From Allolobophora icterica (lineage: Eukaryota; Annelida; Clitellata; Crassiclitellata; Lumbricidae): a stretch of 64,000 bases of DNA. Under the pieces are notes generated by a model. It ran no database searches and was not told where the DNA came from. It saw only the letters and a program-made list of their open reading frames with translations. The stretch spans positions 48,642,346-48,706,345 of the forward strand of contig OY744607.1 in the NCBI GenBank assembly GCA_963556255.1, in the 5' to 3' direction. A program made the translations under genes and the position numbers. This document shows positions 25,701 to 36,014 of this stretch, in pieces (the first letter of the stretch is position 1; the number at the start of each line of letters is the position of its first letter).

Positions 25701-28640
25701 CTTAACGTGTCTTTTCGTTGCGAGCAAATACGAGGAGCGTTTTCCCCCCACGGTATGTACAATACAGTGCAACAGTACGATACAATACAACTACTTGCCA
25801 ACTGGATGATAAGTAATTAATATTCATGTATCTGTACAACTACTTGCCTGTTGGATGATGAGTAATTAATAGTCATGTACCTGTACAACTGCTAGCTGAT
25901 TGGATGATAAGTAATTAATGCTCATATACCTGTTTTACAACTGCTAGCTGATTGGATGATAAGTAATTAATATTCATATACCTGTTTTAGATTCTTAAAA
26001 CTTCGATGTGTACATATGCACACTTGCATGCGATTTTTAAAATTGACCTGTTGGCTTTTGATATACGGTACTTTTAGATCAAGAGCCTGATCCAGTTGAC
26101 AGACGACTCGTACCTTTACGACGAAGTCGTTGCCATGGAAAGACTGGTCTTGAAAGGCCTCAGCTATCAGCTGTCGATTCCAACACCCCTTGTCTTCCTC
26201 CACTGGTTTCTCTGGCGCCTAGACTGCAAAGATTGCGACAGGGAACTGGTACGATTTACCTTTTCCTTAGATTCAGACAGAGAACTGGTGCAGTTACTTC
26301 ACTCACAATTGCCTAGCGCCATTGATTGATGCTTGGTCATTAGACAGTGGCACTTGATAAATAAGTAAAGTAAGTATGGACTTTAATGCTCCGCCTGCAA
26401 ACGCACTGCTGCTAACAAACCGGTTAATACAAGTGTAAGAAACTGAACATATCAAGCACAGGCACAAGCATCCTAAATAAAAGGAAAAGAAAAAATTAAT
26501 TTAAATCCAATTATTGTTCAAATTCCTAAGTAGAGCATTCTAATGATAAAATGTTTTCTAGACAGTGTATCAGCCCTAGGGACCTCACGGTTATGCGGAC
26601 GGGGGCGTAGCGAATAGGTGCTGGTCTGGACAGGGGGGAGGAGGCTATGGAAAATATAACTAGGATTGTTAAGGACAGCCAAAAAGAGAGTGGAGTCAGC
26701 ACGGTCACAGAGGGCGTCAAAGGGAGCGGCGCCAGCTGGCAGGTAATTGAGCCGTATCAGTTTCTTAACAAAGGCACAAAGGCGAGTGCGCTGGCCAGCA
26801 TTTGCGTAATAGTAGTGATGTGCTGAGGCTAAGAAAGTGAAGTTGATAACTCGGAATGCCTTTCAGGGTTAGCCTCAACGACTGCTCTTCTTGGTAATGG
26901 TCGCCTTTCATCCACGTTGTAATCGTTTTTAACACAGACTCAGTTGCTGTTAAGCCATGTTGATGCGTTTTTTATCCATGTTGTTTTAACAGATGGAAAT
27001 GATGTGCATCTACATACTCAGCCTGGCATTGTTAAAGGTGGCTTTCTCCAAGTTCTCTGCCTCTCTCAAATCCTCGGCTGTCATTCTCCTTTCCCGCAAA
27101 CTTATCGCTTCGCATGTGGCTTCCAACGAAAACGATTCAGAGGACGTGGCAGCAAAATCTTCGATGCAGTTGGAGACAAAAGCTGGAATTTCTTTGCCAC
27201 AGCCAGATCTGTGCGTTTGGGACTCTAACTCTGCACAGTTGACTGGGTACAGACTGCAAGACCTGAAGGTGTGCGCTGTTCTGATGGTGAAGGAATTAAA
27301 GCGGGCCAGAACAATGAGATTTCAGGTATAGACGGTGGGGTCTTGCTAATTAATGGTTTGTGAATTAGTGTTACTAAGTGCTGTGTTTTACTTAGTCATT
27401 TGCTGAATACAATGGAGGCTCGTTATTACACGGTTCATTAAAAAAAATTCTGTTATAATGTGGTTAGGACATGGACCCCCAGTTAGTTCGGCGGTAGAAA
27501 TAGCATGACCTGCTTATAATGCTATAACAAGTTTGCAGTTTATTGTTATCTTCCTAATTACAGTATTAGTAATTGTTAGTATTTTCCCAATTAGCATTGT
27601 GCTAGTGTTTTGCTAATTAGTACTTTGCTAGTTACACTGTGTTTTGTTACTTGGTGTATAGCTGATTGCTGCTAATAGATGTTTTGTTAATTATTTTTCT
27701 AGTAATTGTTAAGTAGTGTTTTGTTAATTTAGTGTGGGTTTTAAATGGACATATGGTGTATAGCTTATTGCTGCTAACTGATGTTTTGTTGATTAGTAAT
27801 TGTGAATTAGTGTTTTGATAATTAGTTGTGAATCGTATGGTGGCTGAGTGATTAGTACACTGGGCTCTCCTTCGGGTTGTAATGGGTTAAAATGGAATAA
27901 AGAAAATTGAACGTTTCTGCTCCAGTAGCTCTCTCTAGCTATGAGTAAGTGCTCCACGCAAAGCGGTGGTAATAATGGCATTGTGCTCCATCCAGGACCA
28001 TCCTGCCTTAGAGAGCTGTGTATTCTAGTTTCATCGTTGCCTGGTCGCAGATCTATGTGTTCTGATCACATCTGGTTGTTCCCCCATTGTGTACTGCCGT
28101 AATCGTAAACATGGAAATGCTACATGGAAACATTACAGTGGTCGTCGACCCTTCAATCTGAAATAGGCTTTAGTGCATTCTGCGACGTGAGCTTAATCTA
28201 ATTTCAGATGAAATTTCCCAGCGGTTGAAGACCATTCTGTTCAATTGTGGTATTGTTTAATCAGCTCGGGAGTACCTCTGATTAGTAGTTACTTTGTACT
28301 TATCTAGACACAATGACACATAGTATGGTGCTTATTGCCATAAGTATCTTGCCTTTTAAGTGCCTCACAAAAGGGCTGTCTGCACTGGCAATGCCAAGTA
28401 CTTAATAAAGCACTTGCTTGGAGTACACTGCAAGTGAGATACTCCTTTGTGTCTTCACAATCATAAATGTCTTGAAAGGGCGCTATATAAATAGCCTGTT
28501 ACATTACATTTGTATGTTTTCAGGGACCCCAAGAAAAGTTCAACCAGCCACAATACCGATCCGTAAGCAGTCATCCCGCACTTTCTCCCGCCGCGTTGAA
28601 CGAACTTGCCACAATGCTTGACCGTTTGCCCGAAGGCTGA
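16543..28640 (+). CDS. B-type mitotic cyclin, complete, nine exons
   Basis: Regulatory subunit of Cdk1 that drives mitosis (family knowledge). Exons: 16543-16785, 17505-17838, 18290-18445, 18924-19120, 21502-21609, 25597-25752, 26078-26248, 26993-27325, 28524-28640. They sum to 605 codons including the stop, and all junctions stay in frame (phases 0,1,1,0,0,0,0,0). Residues 1-300 are charged and Lys/Glu-rich, with a destruction-box-like RTALDIGE at 186-193 made across the exon 2/3 junction. The cyclin box follows: YANDIMAYLK 301-310, MRATLVDWLIQVQ 334-346, CLFVASKYEE, DDSYLYDEVVAMERLVLKGL, then the second fold ending LTGYRLQDLK and KFNQPQYRSVS. An unusual insert of about 45 residues lies in the C-terminal fold. 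Whether it is cyclin B or B3 needs a tree. A 5' untranslated exon probably begins at 16475 after an AG. Confidence 0.9.
16865..17100 (-). mobile_element. LINE 3' end with (TTAC)n tail
   Basis: Minus strand: short coding remnant, then untranslated sequence ending CAATAAAGAAAATACTTACT. Same family as 20335-20480 and 26355-26815; diverged tails are near 12640 and 45670-45760. Confidence 0.55.
17505..17838 (+). CDS. Cyclin exon 2, charged region and destruction box
   Basis: About 111 codons of strongly basic/acidic sequence (KAKAETSKDTKAKESK and similar) ending KLRTALDIG before GTACTA. RTALDIG resembles the RxxLxDIGN destruction box recognised by APC/C but is one residue shorter. An in-frame alternative acceptor lies 6 bp downstream (exon from 17511). 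Confidence 0.8.
18290..18445 (+). CDS. Cyclin exon 3
   Basis: TTTTCAG precedes the exon. Encodes KPMKKKGKTGVKMEDDPSA through QAAPSQASQ, with donor GTGATG. Low-complexity linker; assigned by frame continuity. Confidence 0.7.
18446..18923. repeat. Cyclin intron 3 with (GTT)n and (TTA)n tracts
   Basis: A (GTT)n-like tract at 18480-18528, a (TTA)n tract at 18660-18690, then TTTATTTG-rich sequence. No gene. Confidence 0.7.
18924..19120 (+). CDS. Cyclin exon 4, start of cyclin box
   Basis: TCTGTCTTCAG acceptor. Encodes a linker and then LQYANDIMAYLK, matching the YVNDIYxYL motif that opens the cyclin B box. Donor GTATGC. Confidence 0.85.
19230..19335. repeat. Truncated element with GGGGCCATCCATATATTACG end
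   Basis: A G-rich opening GGGGCCATCCATATATTACG is followed by GACCCCTCCC. Termini of this type (GGGCCATCCATAnATTACGT) are familiar from DNA elements in many invertebrates. The opposite end is not found, so this is probably a fragment. Confidence 0.35.
19685..20065. repeat. Degenerate minisatellite in cyclin intron 4
   Basis: About seven imperfect repeats built on GAAATCACAATGCAATTATT followed by CC(A/T)AGAGGTTGC-type sequence, spaced about 50-60 bp apart. Confidence 0.75.
20335..20480 (-). mobile_element. LINE 3' end with (TTAC)n tail
   Basis: On the minus strand the sequence ends TTAAATAAAGAAAATACTTA followed by four more TTAC units. Same tail family as 16865-17100. Confidence 0.55.
20620..21100 (-). 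pseudogene. 5'-truncated LINE, C-terminal domain
   Basis: The minus strand encodes LTPLQSVLKAAARLIARLPK, then FSHISSFMVNPLHWL and, in a shifted frame, GPSRLWNALPSSLR. These are the conserved phrases of the C-terminal region of CR1/L2-type LINEs. It ends in GCTATACAAATCTCCAAAT and a (ATATG)n tail at 20618-20635. Confidence 0.7.
21112..21326. repeat. Two-copy tandem duplication containing (CAT)n
   Basis: A unit of about 105 bp (GTCGCTATTATCATC through GATGGCATTATAATTAT) occurs twice in direct succession. Each has a (CAT)n core and the shared end CCTATAATTATTATGCCTGT. Confidence 0.85.
21502..21609 (+). CDS. Cyclin exon 5, MRAxLVDWL motif
   Basis: 36 codons: SLEAKYVIPADFSPPIHPQT followed by NRCMRATLVDWLIQVQ. 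MRA(I/T)LVDWL is the hallmark of A/B cyclins and contacts the Cdk. Confidence 0.95.
21686..22240. repeat. Minisatellite of 23-24-bp units rich in CCAAT-box cores
   Basis: About 23 tandem units of TTGCCACATGATTGGCTGTA type followed by GATT. About eleven units keep GATTGGCTGT, the reverse complement of the NF-Y core AGCCAATC; others read GATGGGCTGT. The mix of 23- and 24-bp units keeps several frames open and produces long but meaningless reading frames. It lies just after cyclin exon 5. Confidence 0.9.
22685..22896. mobile_element. H3 hAT-like MITE, copy B (212 bp)
   Basis: Ends CACTGGCGGCGATC and GATCGCTGCCCATG, in the opposite orientation to copy A. Flanking octamers GTCTTACA and ATCGTACA match at 6 of 8 positions. 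The interior is shared with copies A, C and D. Confidence 0.82.
22905..25390 (-). mobile_element. CR1/L2-like LINE, 5'-truncated, nearly intact ORF2
   Basis: A non-LTR retrotransposon with the stop codon at 22993-22995, a short 3' region and a terminal microsatellite (TTATG)n at 22905-22925, as in CR1-type elements. The 5' boundary is approximate. A decayed relative of its 3' end is at 48849-49175. Confidence 0.85.
22993..25446 (-). CDS. LINE ORF2: endonuclease C-terminus plus reverse transcriptase
   Basis: One open frame of 817 codons. Residues 1 to about 40 appear to be flanking sequence. At about 42-95 lies the end of an apurinic-type endonuclease (EPTRGDNILDLVLTSDE, STSDHQVV). The reverse transcriptase spans about 375-600, with NYRPVSLTS, YLDFAKAFD (motif A, 468-476), PQGSVLGPLLF and the catalytic FADD at 555-558. 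The C-terminal region has LVRPQLEYCIQVWNPYL and ARVVDLWNGL. It is antisense to the cyclin gene within intron 5. The clean frame suggests recent insertion, but most of the endonuclease is lost, so it is not autonomous. It is a CR1/L2-group enzyme by motif; the exact clade needs a tree. Confidence 0.85.
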   Translation of the reverse strand: MGGTRTPHFFDWGVPYPPLFEQCQSTFYYCAFQRSQYQLCFVCVNASFMQQHVMEPTRGDNILDLVLTSDENMVENVSVGEHFSTSDHQVVRWELVMEQTQEVKAYVTRPNFFKADYELVRKMLKERDLVSEIKGMGVNDAWEKFRERMREIIEENIPKHKRTNKKRPWITREVQRKRRAKHKAWKNLQKLKKETKKGLDLDQESVARLEKLRNKYVNKRNSCNNANKKAIQNFEQKLSRNVKEDSKSFYNYVRSKQKRKDRIGPLKKEEGMGEVIVDDVEAAEVLNKYFSSVFTLEELGNVPEPKQIFVDCGEKGLTQVLFTKENVVEQLKRLKTDKSPGIDELHPKFLHEVREEIGEALAQIFNKSMQTGEVPREWKDALIMPLFKKGNRSEPGNYRPVSLTSVVCKVMERIIKDNIVKHLNEHDIIKGSQHGFTKGRSCLTNLLEFFDEVYERIDEGKPVDVIYLDFAKAFDKVPHVRLAKKLQAGGIRGQVLRWIQSWLSGRRQKVGIGDKHSGWTTVLSGVPQGSVLGPLLFVLFINDIDDGILSKISKFADDTKLCRAVDDEEEAEILREDLRRMFRWSQDWQMLFNLEKCSVMHMGRRNNEFSYEMGGTVLKVSDEERDLGVIMHKSAKPSRQCAEAAKKANSTLGMIKRTIVTRDKDIIIRLYKSLVRPQLEYCIQVWNPYLKQDMEKLEKVQRRATKMIWGYKDLSYEERLKRCGLTTLEKRRSRGDLIEAYKIITGKEALQWERFFELAPNKATRGHRYKLFKRPKGTLGQKFFSARVVDLWNGLDDSTVSVDTITAFKKKLGKLGY
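25597..25752 (+). CDS. Cyclin exon 6
   Basis: 52 codons: EHQGLLEDSLHLCVAMLDVY, then LVGLTCLFVASKYEERFPPT. The invariant ASKYEE helix is intact. Confidence 0.95.
25790..25990. repeat. Four-unit tandem repeat in cyclin intron 6
   Basis: Units of about 49-53 bp: CAACT(A/G)CTTGCC-type start, GGATGATAAGTAATTAAT core, CATGTACCTGT end. Confidence 0.9.
26078..26248 (+). CDS. Cyclin exon 7
   Basis: 57 codons: IKSLIQLTDDSYLYDEVV, MERLVLKGLSYQLSIPTPL, FLHWFLWRLDCKDCDREL. Matches the (TDnAY...)MExxVLxxLxFxLxxPTPxxFL end of the first cyclin fold. Confidence 0.92.
26355..26815 (-). pseudogene. 5'-truncated LINE with (TTAC)n-type tail
   Basis: Minus strand: CDRADSTLFLAVLNNPS, then LHSLLPPVQTSTYSLRPRPH and HFIIRMLY. 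This matches the C-terminal LLPxxxxxxYxLRxRxHN...RMLF signature of one LINE group. Its 3' untranslated region ends at the TTACTTTACTTATTTA tail. A SINE-B fragment follows at 26815-26905 on the plus strand. Confidence 0.65.
26993..27325 (+). CDS. Cyclin exon 8, second cyclin fold
   Basis: 111 codons: YILSLALLKVAFSKFSASLK, ILLSRKLIASHVAS, then an acidic/serine insert (NENDSEDVAAKSS through GISLPQPD), then LTGYRLQDLKVCAVLMV. The insert falls where most B cyclins have only a short loop before the W(T)xxLxxYTGY segment. Confidence 0.85.
27326..28523. other. Cyclin intron 8
   Basis: Loosely repetitive TTTTGCTAATTAGT-type sequence at 27540-27830; a SINE-like head at about 27836-27900 and a LINE-type tail near 28265 and 28480 (GGGCGCTATATAAATAGC). 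No gene. Confidence 0.45.
28524..28640 (+). CDS. Cyclin exon 9 and stop codon
   Basis: GPQEKFNQPQYRSVSSHPAL through MLDRLPEG and TGA. KFxxxxYxxVS is the usual end of B cyclins (KYxxxKxxxVS). Confidence 0.85.
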   Translation, partial: GPQEKFNQPQYRSVSSHPALSPAALNELATMLDRLPEG

Positions 28641-30912
28641 TGTTTTGGTTTTGAAGACATTGTCTTCTGCGCTTGAATATTGCTGCATCTTCAGCCCAGA
28701 TTATTCGTCTTTCAGCAAAAAACTTTCTGCAAATTGTGAAAATCACGACAATACAGAATTTTGGACTATTTGTACATCATGAAATATTTTCAAATCAGTC
28801 GTGATCGAATTCTGTTTAAACATCATCCTATGAATTATTTGACGAATTGTTTGGCATGATATTAGTTTATTAAATTATTTACTAATTGTACATCTGATTT
28901 GAAGCTTTTTGAGCTTGTTTGGGTAACTTACTAATAATACTCAAATTATTTTGGATTATTAGTAATATTGGTCTTGATGTGCCATTGATTGGTGCCTTGT
29001 ATATTTGATACCAGTGCTTTAGAAATTGCCAATTAATAATAATAATAATAATTGATTAAATAACAATAGTTGATTAAATTATTTCGTGTAATTTTTTTTA
29101 GAACAATGGTTGATTAATTTATTGATTTAGTTATAAATTAATATATTCTAGTCTCTGCAAAACTACCAGTAATGTCTGTACAGACATTGGTTTCAGGTTT
29201 CAGTAAATTAAAATCCAGTTGTATTTATGTGTTAATATAGATGCTTTGATGCTTTAATATAGTTCATAGAACAACATTTAAACCTGTGCCTCTGCAAATA
29301 TAAGAAAATATATAAAATATTTCAATTACTTTTTAGGAGCTCTTACAGTGATTTCTAAAATTGTGTCATCTTGGCAAAGAATATCTTGAATTGTTTCACA
29401 AGACTTGGGTCCACTTTTGAATGCTTTGAATATTTTCCATAAACTGAAGATTTAGGCAAGGTATTAACTTTTTAAAGAAGCTGATAAAAATCTTCGCATG
29501 ACAATTCATCCTCCAGTTTTTTAAGAGTTTATCTTACGGGCTGATCTCCTTGATACTGATGTGATTACGGTGCAACAGAAGTTATTAATTACAATTGCTT
29601 TACTATATGATACTTCAAAGAAATCTTTGCATGGTTAATTTATAAGAAACTTGTGTTGTATTTAACACTCTAGCGACAAGCTGCTTTGGTTTGAGTTGCA
29701 TTGGTTCGCTTTTAGTACACTCGTCATTAAGGGTTGTAGTAGGCTAAGTTGCGTATATTGTGGTAAAAATGTTCAACACCTTTGTCTTTGGCCAAAATTT
29801 TACAGCAGTTAACTTTTATATTTAAAAATATGTTTGATTCCACCATGATATTGCAGATCTGTTTTTGCATGGGAATTTGTCCAGTGTACTTGTTGACCAC
29901 GCTTTTTATGTAAGTAGTGTTTGTAGTCAGTTTTTGGAACTTAACTTTGGATGATCGGAAAGGCAATAAAGAATTTAAATGTTCATTATTTTGCAGATTT
30001 ATGCGATTTTACGCCATTATAAAGTTCTTCTTGGCAGATTTGAATTTCCAGCACGTTTTGCTGTTTCTGAGCGATCTAGTTCGTTAAAATCTCGCTATCT
30101 TTCTCTGTTTCACGAAGCAACCATCGACTGGTGTCTTTGGCATTATGATTAAGGTGCTATAGAAGTTGGTAGATTACATTTTCTGTTTTACGTTTGAACA
30201 GGTTCTCTCAGTTGCCAATTTCCCAGTTGTTTGTGCATCTTAAAATAAAATAAATTTGTCTAATTCACGTTTTCAGCTAATTCTGTAGCAACATTTTATC
30301 TCGGTTATTTTTGATTTTTCATCATGTAGTTATTTTATTCTGTCAGAATTATCTGTTGCTGTGTATTCATTAAATCTCAGCTTTCAGTAATTGATCTTTG
30401 GTGCTGTGTGAACTTGATATTTTCTTCAACCGTTTTACTGATGCATAATAAAATTTTACGATTGCGTTCATGCAGGTCGATATAAGATGTAACTGACGCA
30501 GTATTTATGCATGCAGAAGCTGAAACCTTGACTGTAATAGCATGTCTGTTTACATGACCAGTATATAGTCACGATATTACAGTTGACTGTAATTGACAGG
30601 TAATTTGTTAAGTTGTCACAATTTAGGTTGCATTTGCATTTTGTCTTAAAATTCAACTGCTTTTAATTGATTTAATTAACTAAATCGAGTGCCTGTTTAT
30701 CAGCTGGTTCTCTGATTCGTTTTTCCACCAAAGAAATCGATTATTAAGATTTTGAACTCTGTGCCACTTATTTTTTACTGATTATTAAATTCAGATTTGA
30801 TTACTTTTTCTTGAGTCGTGTATGTATTTGGCTAATTTCATAGCGCCGTTCAGCAACCTCAGACGCCTAGAACTGAAAGACCCGATACAAATACAGAAGG
30901 GGTTATTTGTCA
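28641..30912. other. Downstream of the cyclin gene: 3' untranslated region and intergenic DNA
   Basis: AT-rich, with no repeat family recognised over 28640-30900. Candidate poly(A) signals AATAAA occur at about 29965 and 30447. I cannot say which, if any, is used. Confidence 0.35.
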
Positions 30913-30920
30913 TGTGAAAG

Positions 30921-31185
30921 CAGTGCTTTTTTTCAGCCGTAACGCGCCGGAACGGCCGGCACCTTTTTTCAGCTACTAAAGATAATTTTTTTATTTTACT
31001 AATAAAAACAAAGATTTAGCTATTTTAATTTAATTTCAGTGTTGTGAATTGTTTTCAGTGTTTATTGAGACCCCTCCCAACCCCCAATCCTGGTATTTTT
31101 TCCTGGATTTTAGTCCTTCATAATTGTTCAGTTCCAGAACCTATTGTTCAGTTTCGGAACCTTTTTTTCTAGAAAAAAAGCACTG
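30921..31185. mobile_element. H6-type hAT-like MITE (265 bp)
   Basis: Ends CAGTGCTTTTTTTC and GAAAAAAAGCACTG; flanks TGTGAAAG and TGTAAAAG (7 of 8). Inside is CGCCGGAACGGCCGGCACC, related to the cores of 8213-8363 and 38866-39052. Confidence 0.8.
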
Positions 31186-31193
31186 TGTAAAAG

Positions 31194-31611
31194 TTTTGAA
31201 GGGTGGCTCATTGGCTCCAGGAGAAACTAGCCTTGCCCTATATGCTGGGGGTGATGGCAACGTTATACTTTGATTCTCTGGTGAAAAAGATTGGTTGACC
31301 TTATTTTCCATTAACCAGGATGGAAAGCGATTGATGAAGAGTGTGATTGTGGAAAGCCTAACGTGTTTGTATTTCGAAATGCAGCGTTTTATGGACAGCC
31401 GAGCTTTCTTTATGGATGGGAGTAGTAGAAACTTTCCTGTAACACAATAAAAGAAGGAATTTAGACAATTCATTGTATTAAAGCTGATTAGTTCACACCA
31501 TGTGCACAGTACTACATAGCCTAATATAATATATATAGTGTGTGTGTGCGTGTACGTGTGTGTAAGTTCAACATCTTATGCAAAATACTATCCATACCCA
31601 CACTATATAGG
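31194..31611. other. Unassigned stretch
   Basis: A (GT)n-like patch at 31540-31562. The 110-codon minus frame here has no recognisable features. Confidence 0.35.
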
Positions 31612-31734
31612 AAGAGGGATGGGCTGGATCCTAGTGATCCAGCAAATTACCCGCCTATTGCTATTGCAAATTTGACATTCCTCTCTAAACTTTAAGAGGG
31701 AACAGTTGCAAATCAGTTCACTGTTTATCTTAAT

Positions 31735-31958
31735 CAGGCCCGGCTCAAGACATTTGGCGGCCCAGGGCAAATCGGCGAAATCGGCGGCCTAGGCAAACCG
31801 GTGGCGCTAAGCACAAAAAAAGTTGATGACCTTTTTTTAGTCATTCACCTCTTTTTACGAATAATAATAAAAAATTGAAAAAATGGAAAATTGGCGGCCC
31901 CTAAAAATCGGCGGCCCTGGGCGGCTGCCCAGTTGCCCATATGGACGAACCGGGCCTG
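31735..31958. mobile_element. H5 hAT-like MITE (224 bp)
   Basis: Ends CAGGCCCGGCTC and GAACCGGGCCTG; exact 8-bp duplication ATCTTAAT at 31727-31734 and 31959-31966. It interrupts the outer LINE between the NYRPI region and the next coding segment. Confidence 0.9.
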
Positions 31959-32689
31959 ATCTTAATACAAAATAATGGTTTACTGCCTCCCCTCCTGTCG
32001 GGTTTTCGGAAGAACCATTCTACCGGTTCGCCTTCTGTCTGATTTATATGGCGCCATGGTAATTGGTGAGGTTACTGTTTTGGCACTCTTTGACTTTAGT
32101 TCTGCATTTGACTCAGTTGACCAATCCATCCTCCGGCGCCTTTCAGTCTCGTTTTCAGTGGTTGGCAAAGTTAGGCAAACCTTTAGAATATCTGCTATTT
32201 TCTGACTGGTCGCTCTAACTGTGTCGTGACTTGCTCTTCTTGGTCCTTCTGGGTTCCTGCTCTGTTTGGTGTTCCCCAGGGCCCGTCCTTGGCCAATTGC
32301 TCTACATTCTGTTCACTTCTGATTATAATTATAACCCGTGATCGATTGAGTCAGTCGATCAAATCGGTCGAAACTCGGCCAAGTCGAGTTGGTCGAAAAA
32401 TCTTCAACTTAAGTCGAGTCAATCAAATGTTTTGACAAGTCGAGTTGATCGTTGTTTCCTCGACTTGACTCTACTAGGAAATATTTTACTTACTATTTAT
32501 GCAGCTACGTCACACAATGGCCCACATGATATAATGACGTAATTCTGTGTAAACGTACAACTACTGTCAGTATTGACAATATTTGAAGTTCAGCGCAAAT
32601 TATGATCCTCTTGCTGCTTTCATATAGTGAATGCTGTAGAGATACTTTTTTAGTTTTACGGTAGGCCTAAAATATGGAGAGATTAAGAT

Positions 32690-33657
<968 letters not shown>

Positions 33658-34998
33658 ATTAAGATTAGTACTATAGTAATTAACTTCAGTAATCTTTAGC
33701 ATTTTAAAGTTTCTTGAACTAACTGTAAACTAGAAACTGCACGTCCTCTAGTGCCGTCTTATTTTTTGACCTGGTAGGCCTACTGATTTCTGTACCGTAG
33801 GCCTACTGTAAGAGATTCCGTTGTAGCCTAGCTGATCGAGTCGACGGCGACAGCGTGGCTTATTAATTCTTACAAGAATATAAAAGGGCCTAAAATCGCG
33901 TGTCTTCTGACCAAGAAGTCCAAGTCGACAAAAGTCGACCAAGTCGATCATTTATTTGTCAAGTCGTTCGAGTCGACGAGAGGTCGACTAGTCGACAAAG
34001 TTGATCGAGTCGATCGTCGGCCGACCCAAGTCGATCGTAGCATTCGACTCGATCGACCACGGGGTATATTTCTGATATCAGTTCCTTGTTGCGGTCTTGT
34101 GGGCTACTGCATCACCTCTATGCTTATGACATACAAGCTTAGGCTACATCCTAAGCCTTCCTACAGAGGTAACTGCATCGAACTTTTCGACATTTACGAG
34201 AGCTCTATGACAGCCATCATCGACCATCTTCTTCCATCCCGTCCGGTCGGACATCGTCGGCATCCTCTCTCCCTTTGGTTCGACGCTGAATGTCATTTTC
34301 TTTGGCGTCGTCCAGAGCGCATCTACAAGTGCACGCGCTCGTCAGCCGACCGGTCAGAATAGATCCAGTTCGTCCGAGGGATGCACCGATGCCATAGCGA
34401 GAAGGAAAAGGATCACTGGGAGCGCCGGATATCATCCAACGCCAGCGACCCACGGCGGCTTTGGGCGACTTTCAACGACTGCTCGGCCGTCATCGATCAG
34501 CACCATCGGCTTGTGATCCCTCCTTTACTGCATCAGACTTCTCGAACTACTGCGCCGCTAAGGTCCAATCGGTTCGCAACGACACCGCCGGTTCTTCTCC
34601 GCCCGACTTTCCTCCTACCGACCATCGGCTCTCCAGCTCTTCACGAGATCGCCAGTCTCGAGCTGCGCAGTATCATCTTGGCTTCGGCAGTAGCGAAATC
34701 CTGCGAGCTTGACCCCCTTCCTCCTTTCCTGCGCCAGGACTACATCGATGTCCTTCTTTCTTTCCTGACCCTCCTATGCAACTTCTCGCTCCGAGATGGT
34801 ACTCTTCCAGTCACTGTACAGAAACCCTTCTCTTCGCCTTCTCTGTGATTTCTATGGCGCCATCGTCGCTCCCAGGTCTCCCTGCTTGCACTCTTTGATG
34901 TCAGCGCTGCCTTTGACTCGGACGACCATGCCATCCTCCTCAATCGTTTGTCTATATCCTTTGGTTTATCTGAAAAACCCATTGAGTGGTTGGCTTCC

Positions 34999-35345
34999 CA
35001 TAGTGGGAATTGTCGGGGGTTTGGGGGTTCGACCCTCTAGTCTTTCTTATGACCTTCAGTTAAGTCTTCATTGCACACCCCACGGTGTCGTTTCTGACCC
35101 CCCCTCAGTTGTGCTAGTGTGATTTAGCATTAGTTCAATCTGCGTCTCTGACAAAGAGAAGAAGTTTCCATGGTGTATCATGTCTGCAGTTTTGAATTTT
35201 CGCAGCAAAGGAATTGAGTTGATTCGAGTCTGACTTGCAAAACTGCTAGCGTTGAAATAAGCTGCTTTCAAATTTCGTTGACATCAATTTGCAAAATACG
35301 GATAAAATGTTCAACCCCCAGTCTTTTTCTACAATTTCCACACTG
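34999..35345. mobile_element. H11 hAT-like MITE, copy 1
   Basis: Ends CATAGTGGGAATTGT and ACAATTTCCACACTG; exact 8-bp duplication TGGCTTCC at 34991-34998 and 35346-35353. It splits the inner LINE between KPIEWLA and SYLCDR. Copy 2 is at 38612-39135. Confidence 0.85.
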
Positions 35346-36014
35346 TGGCTTCCTACCTTTGTGACCGCTCCTCTTTGGTCGTTTACTGTTCTACCCAGTC
35401 TGTTTTGGCCTTCCACAGGGATCCGTCTTGGACCCACTCCTCTATATTTTCTTCACCTCCGATCTCAGCCGTCTTCTTGCCATCTGCTCTCTGTTCAACA
35501 ATTTATACGCTGACGACACAACAGGCTTACACCCACTGCTTTTCCGCTGACGCCGCTGCTGCAGTCCGCCCCATGTGCCACCCCACCGACTCCTTCGTCG
35601 CCTGGATGTCTTCCAAACGCCTTCGCTTGAATCCCTCTAAGACTCAATAAATATGGCTGGGCACCCCAGGCTGCTCGCTAAGATCGATCACGCTAGTGTT
35701 ACCTCTGAGTTCCCCCCATATTATCTTTTCCACCTCTGTCAGAGATCTTGGCGTCATTTTGGATTCAGAACTCACCTCTCCGCATATCTCGCAGCTGAGC
35801 CGCGCTTGCTAATTTCAGCTGCGGCAGCTTCGCATGGCTTCCCGCTCCCCCCCCAATCTGCTGTTACTCTCGTCCATGCATTCAGTACCTGTCGGCTTGA
35901 CAACTGCTGCTCCCTCTACATTGGGCTTCCCCTCACTCGACTGAATTGCCTCGAACGCATACTGCGTACTGCGCACTTGGTCGGGCGCATTCCTAAATTT
36001 GGTCATGTCTCAAT

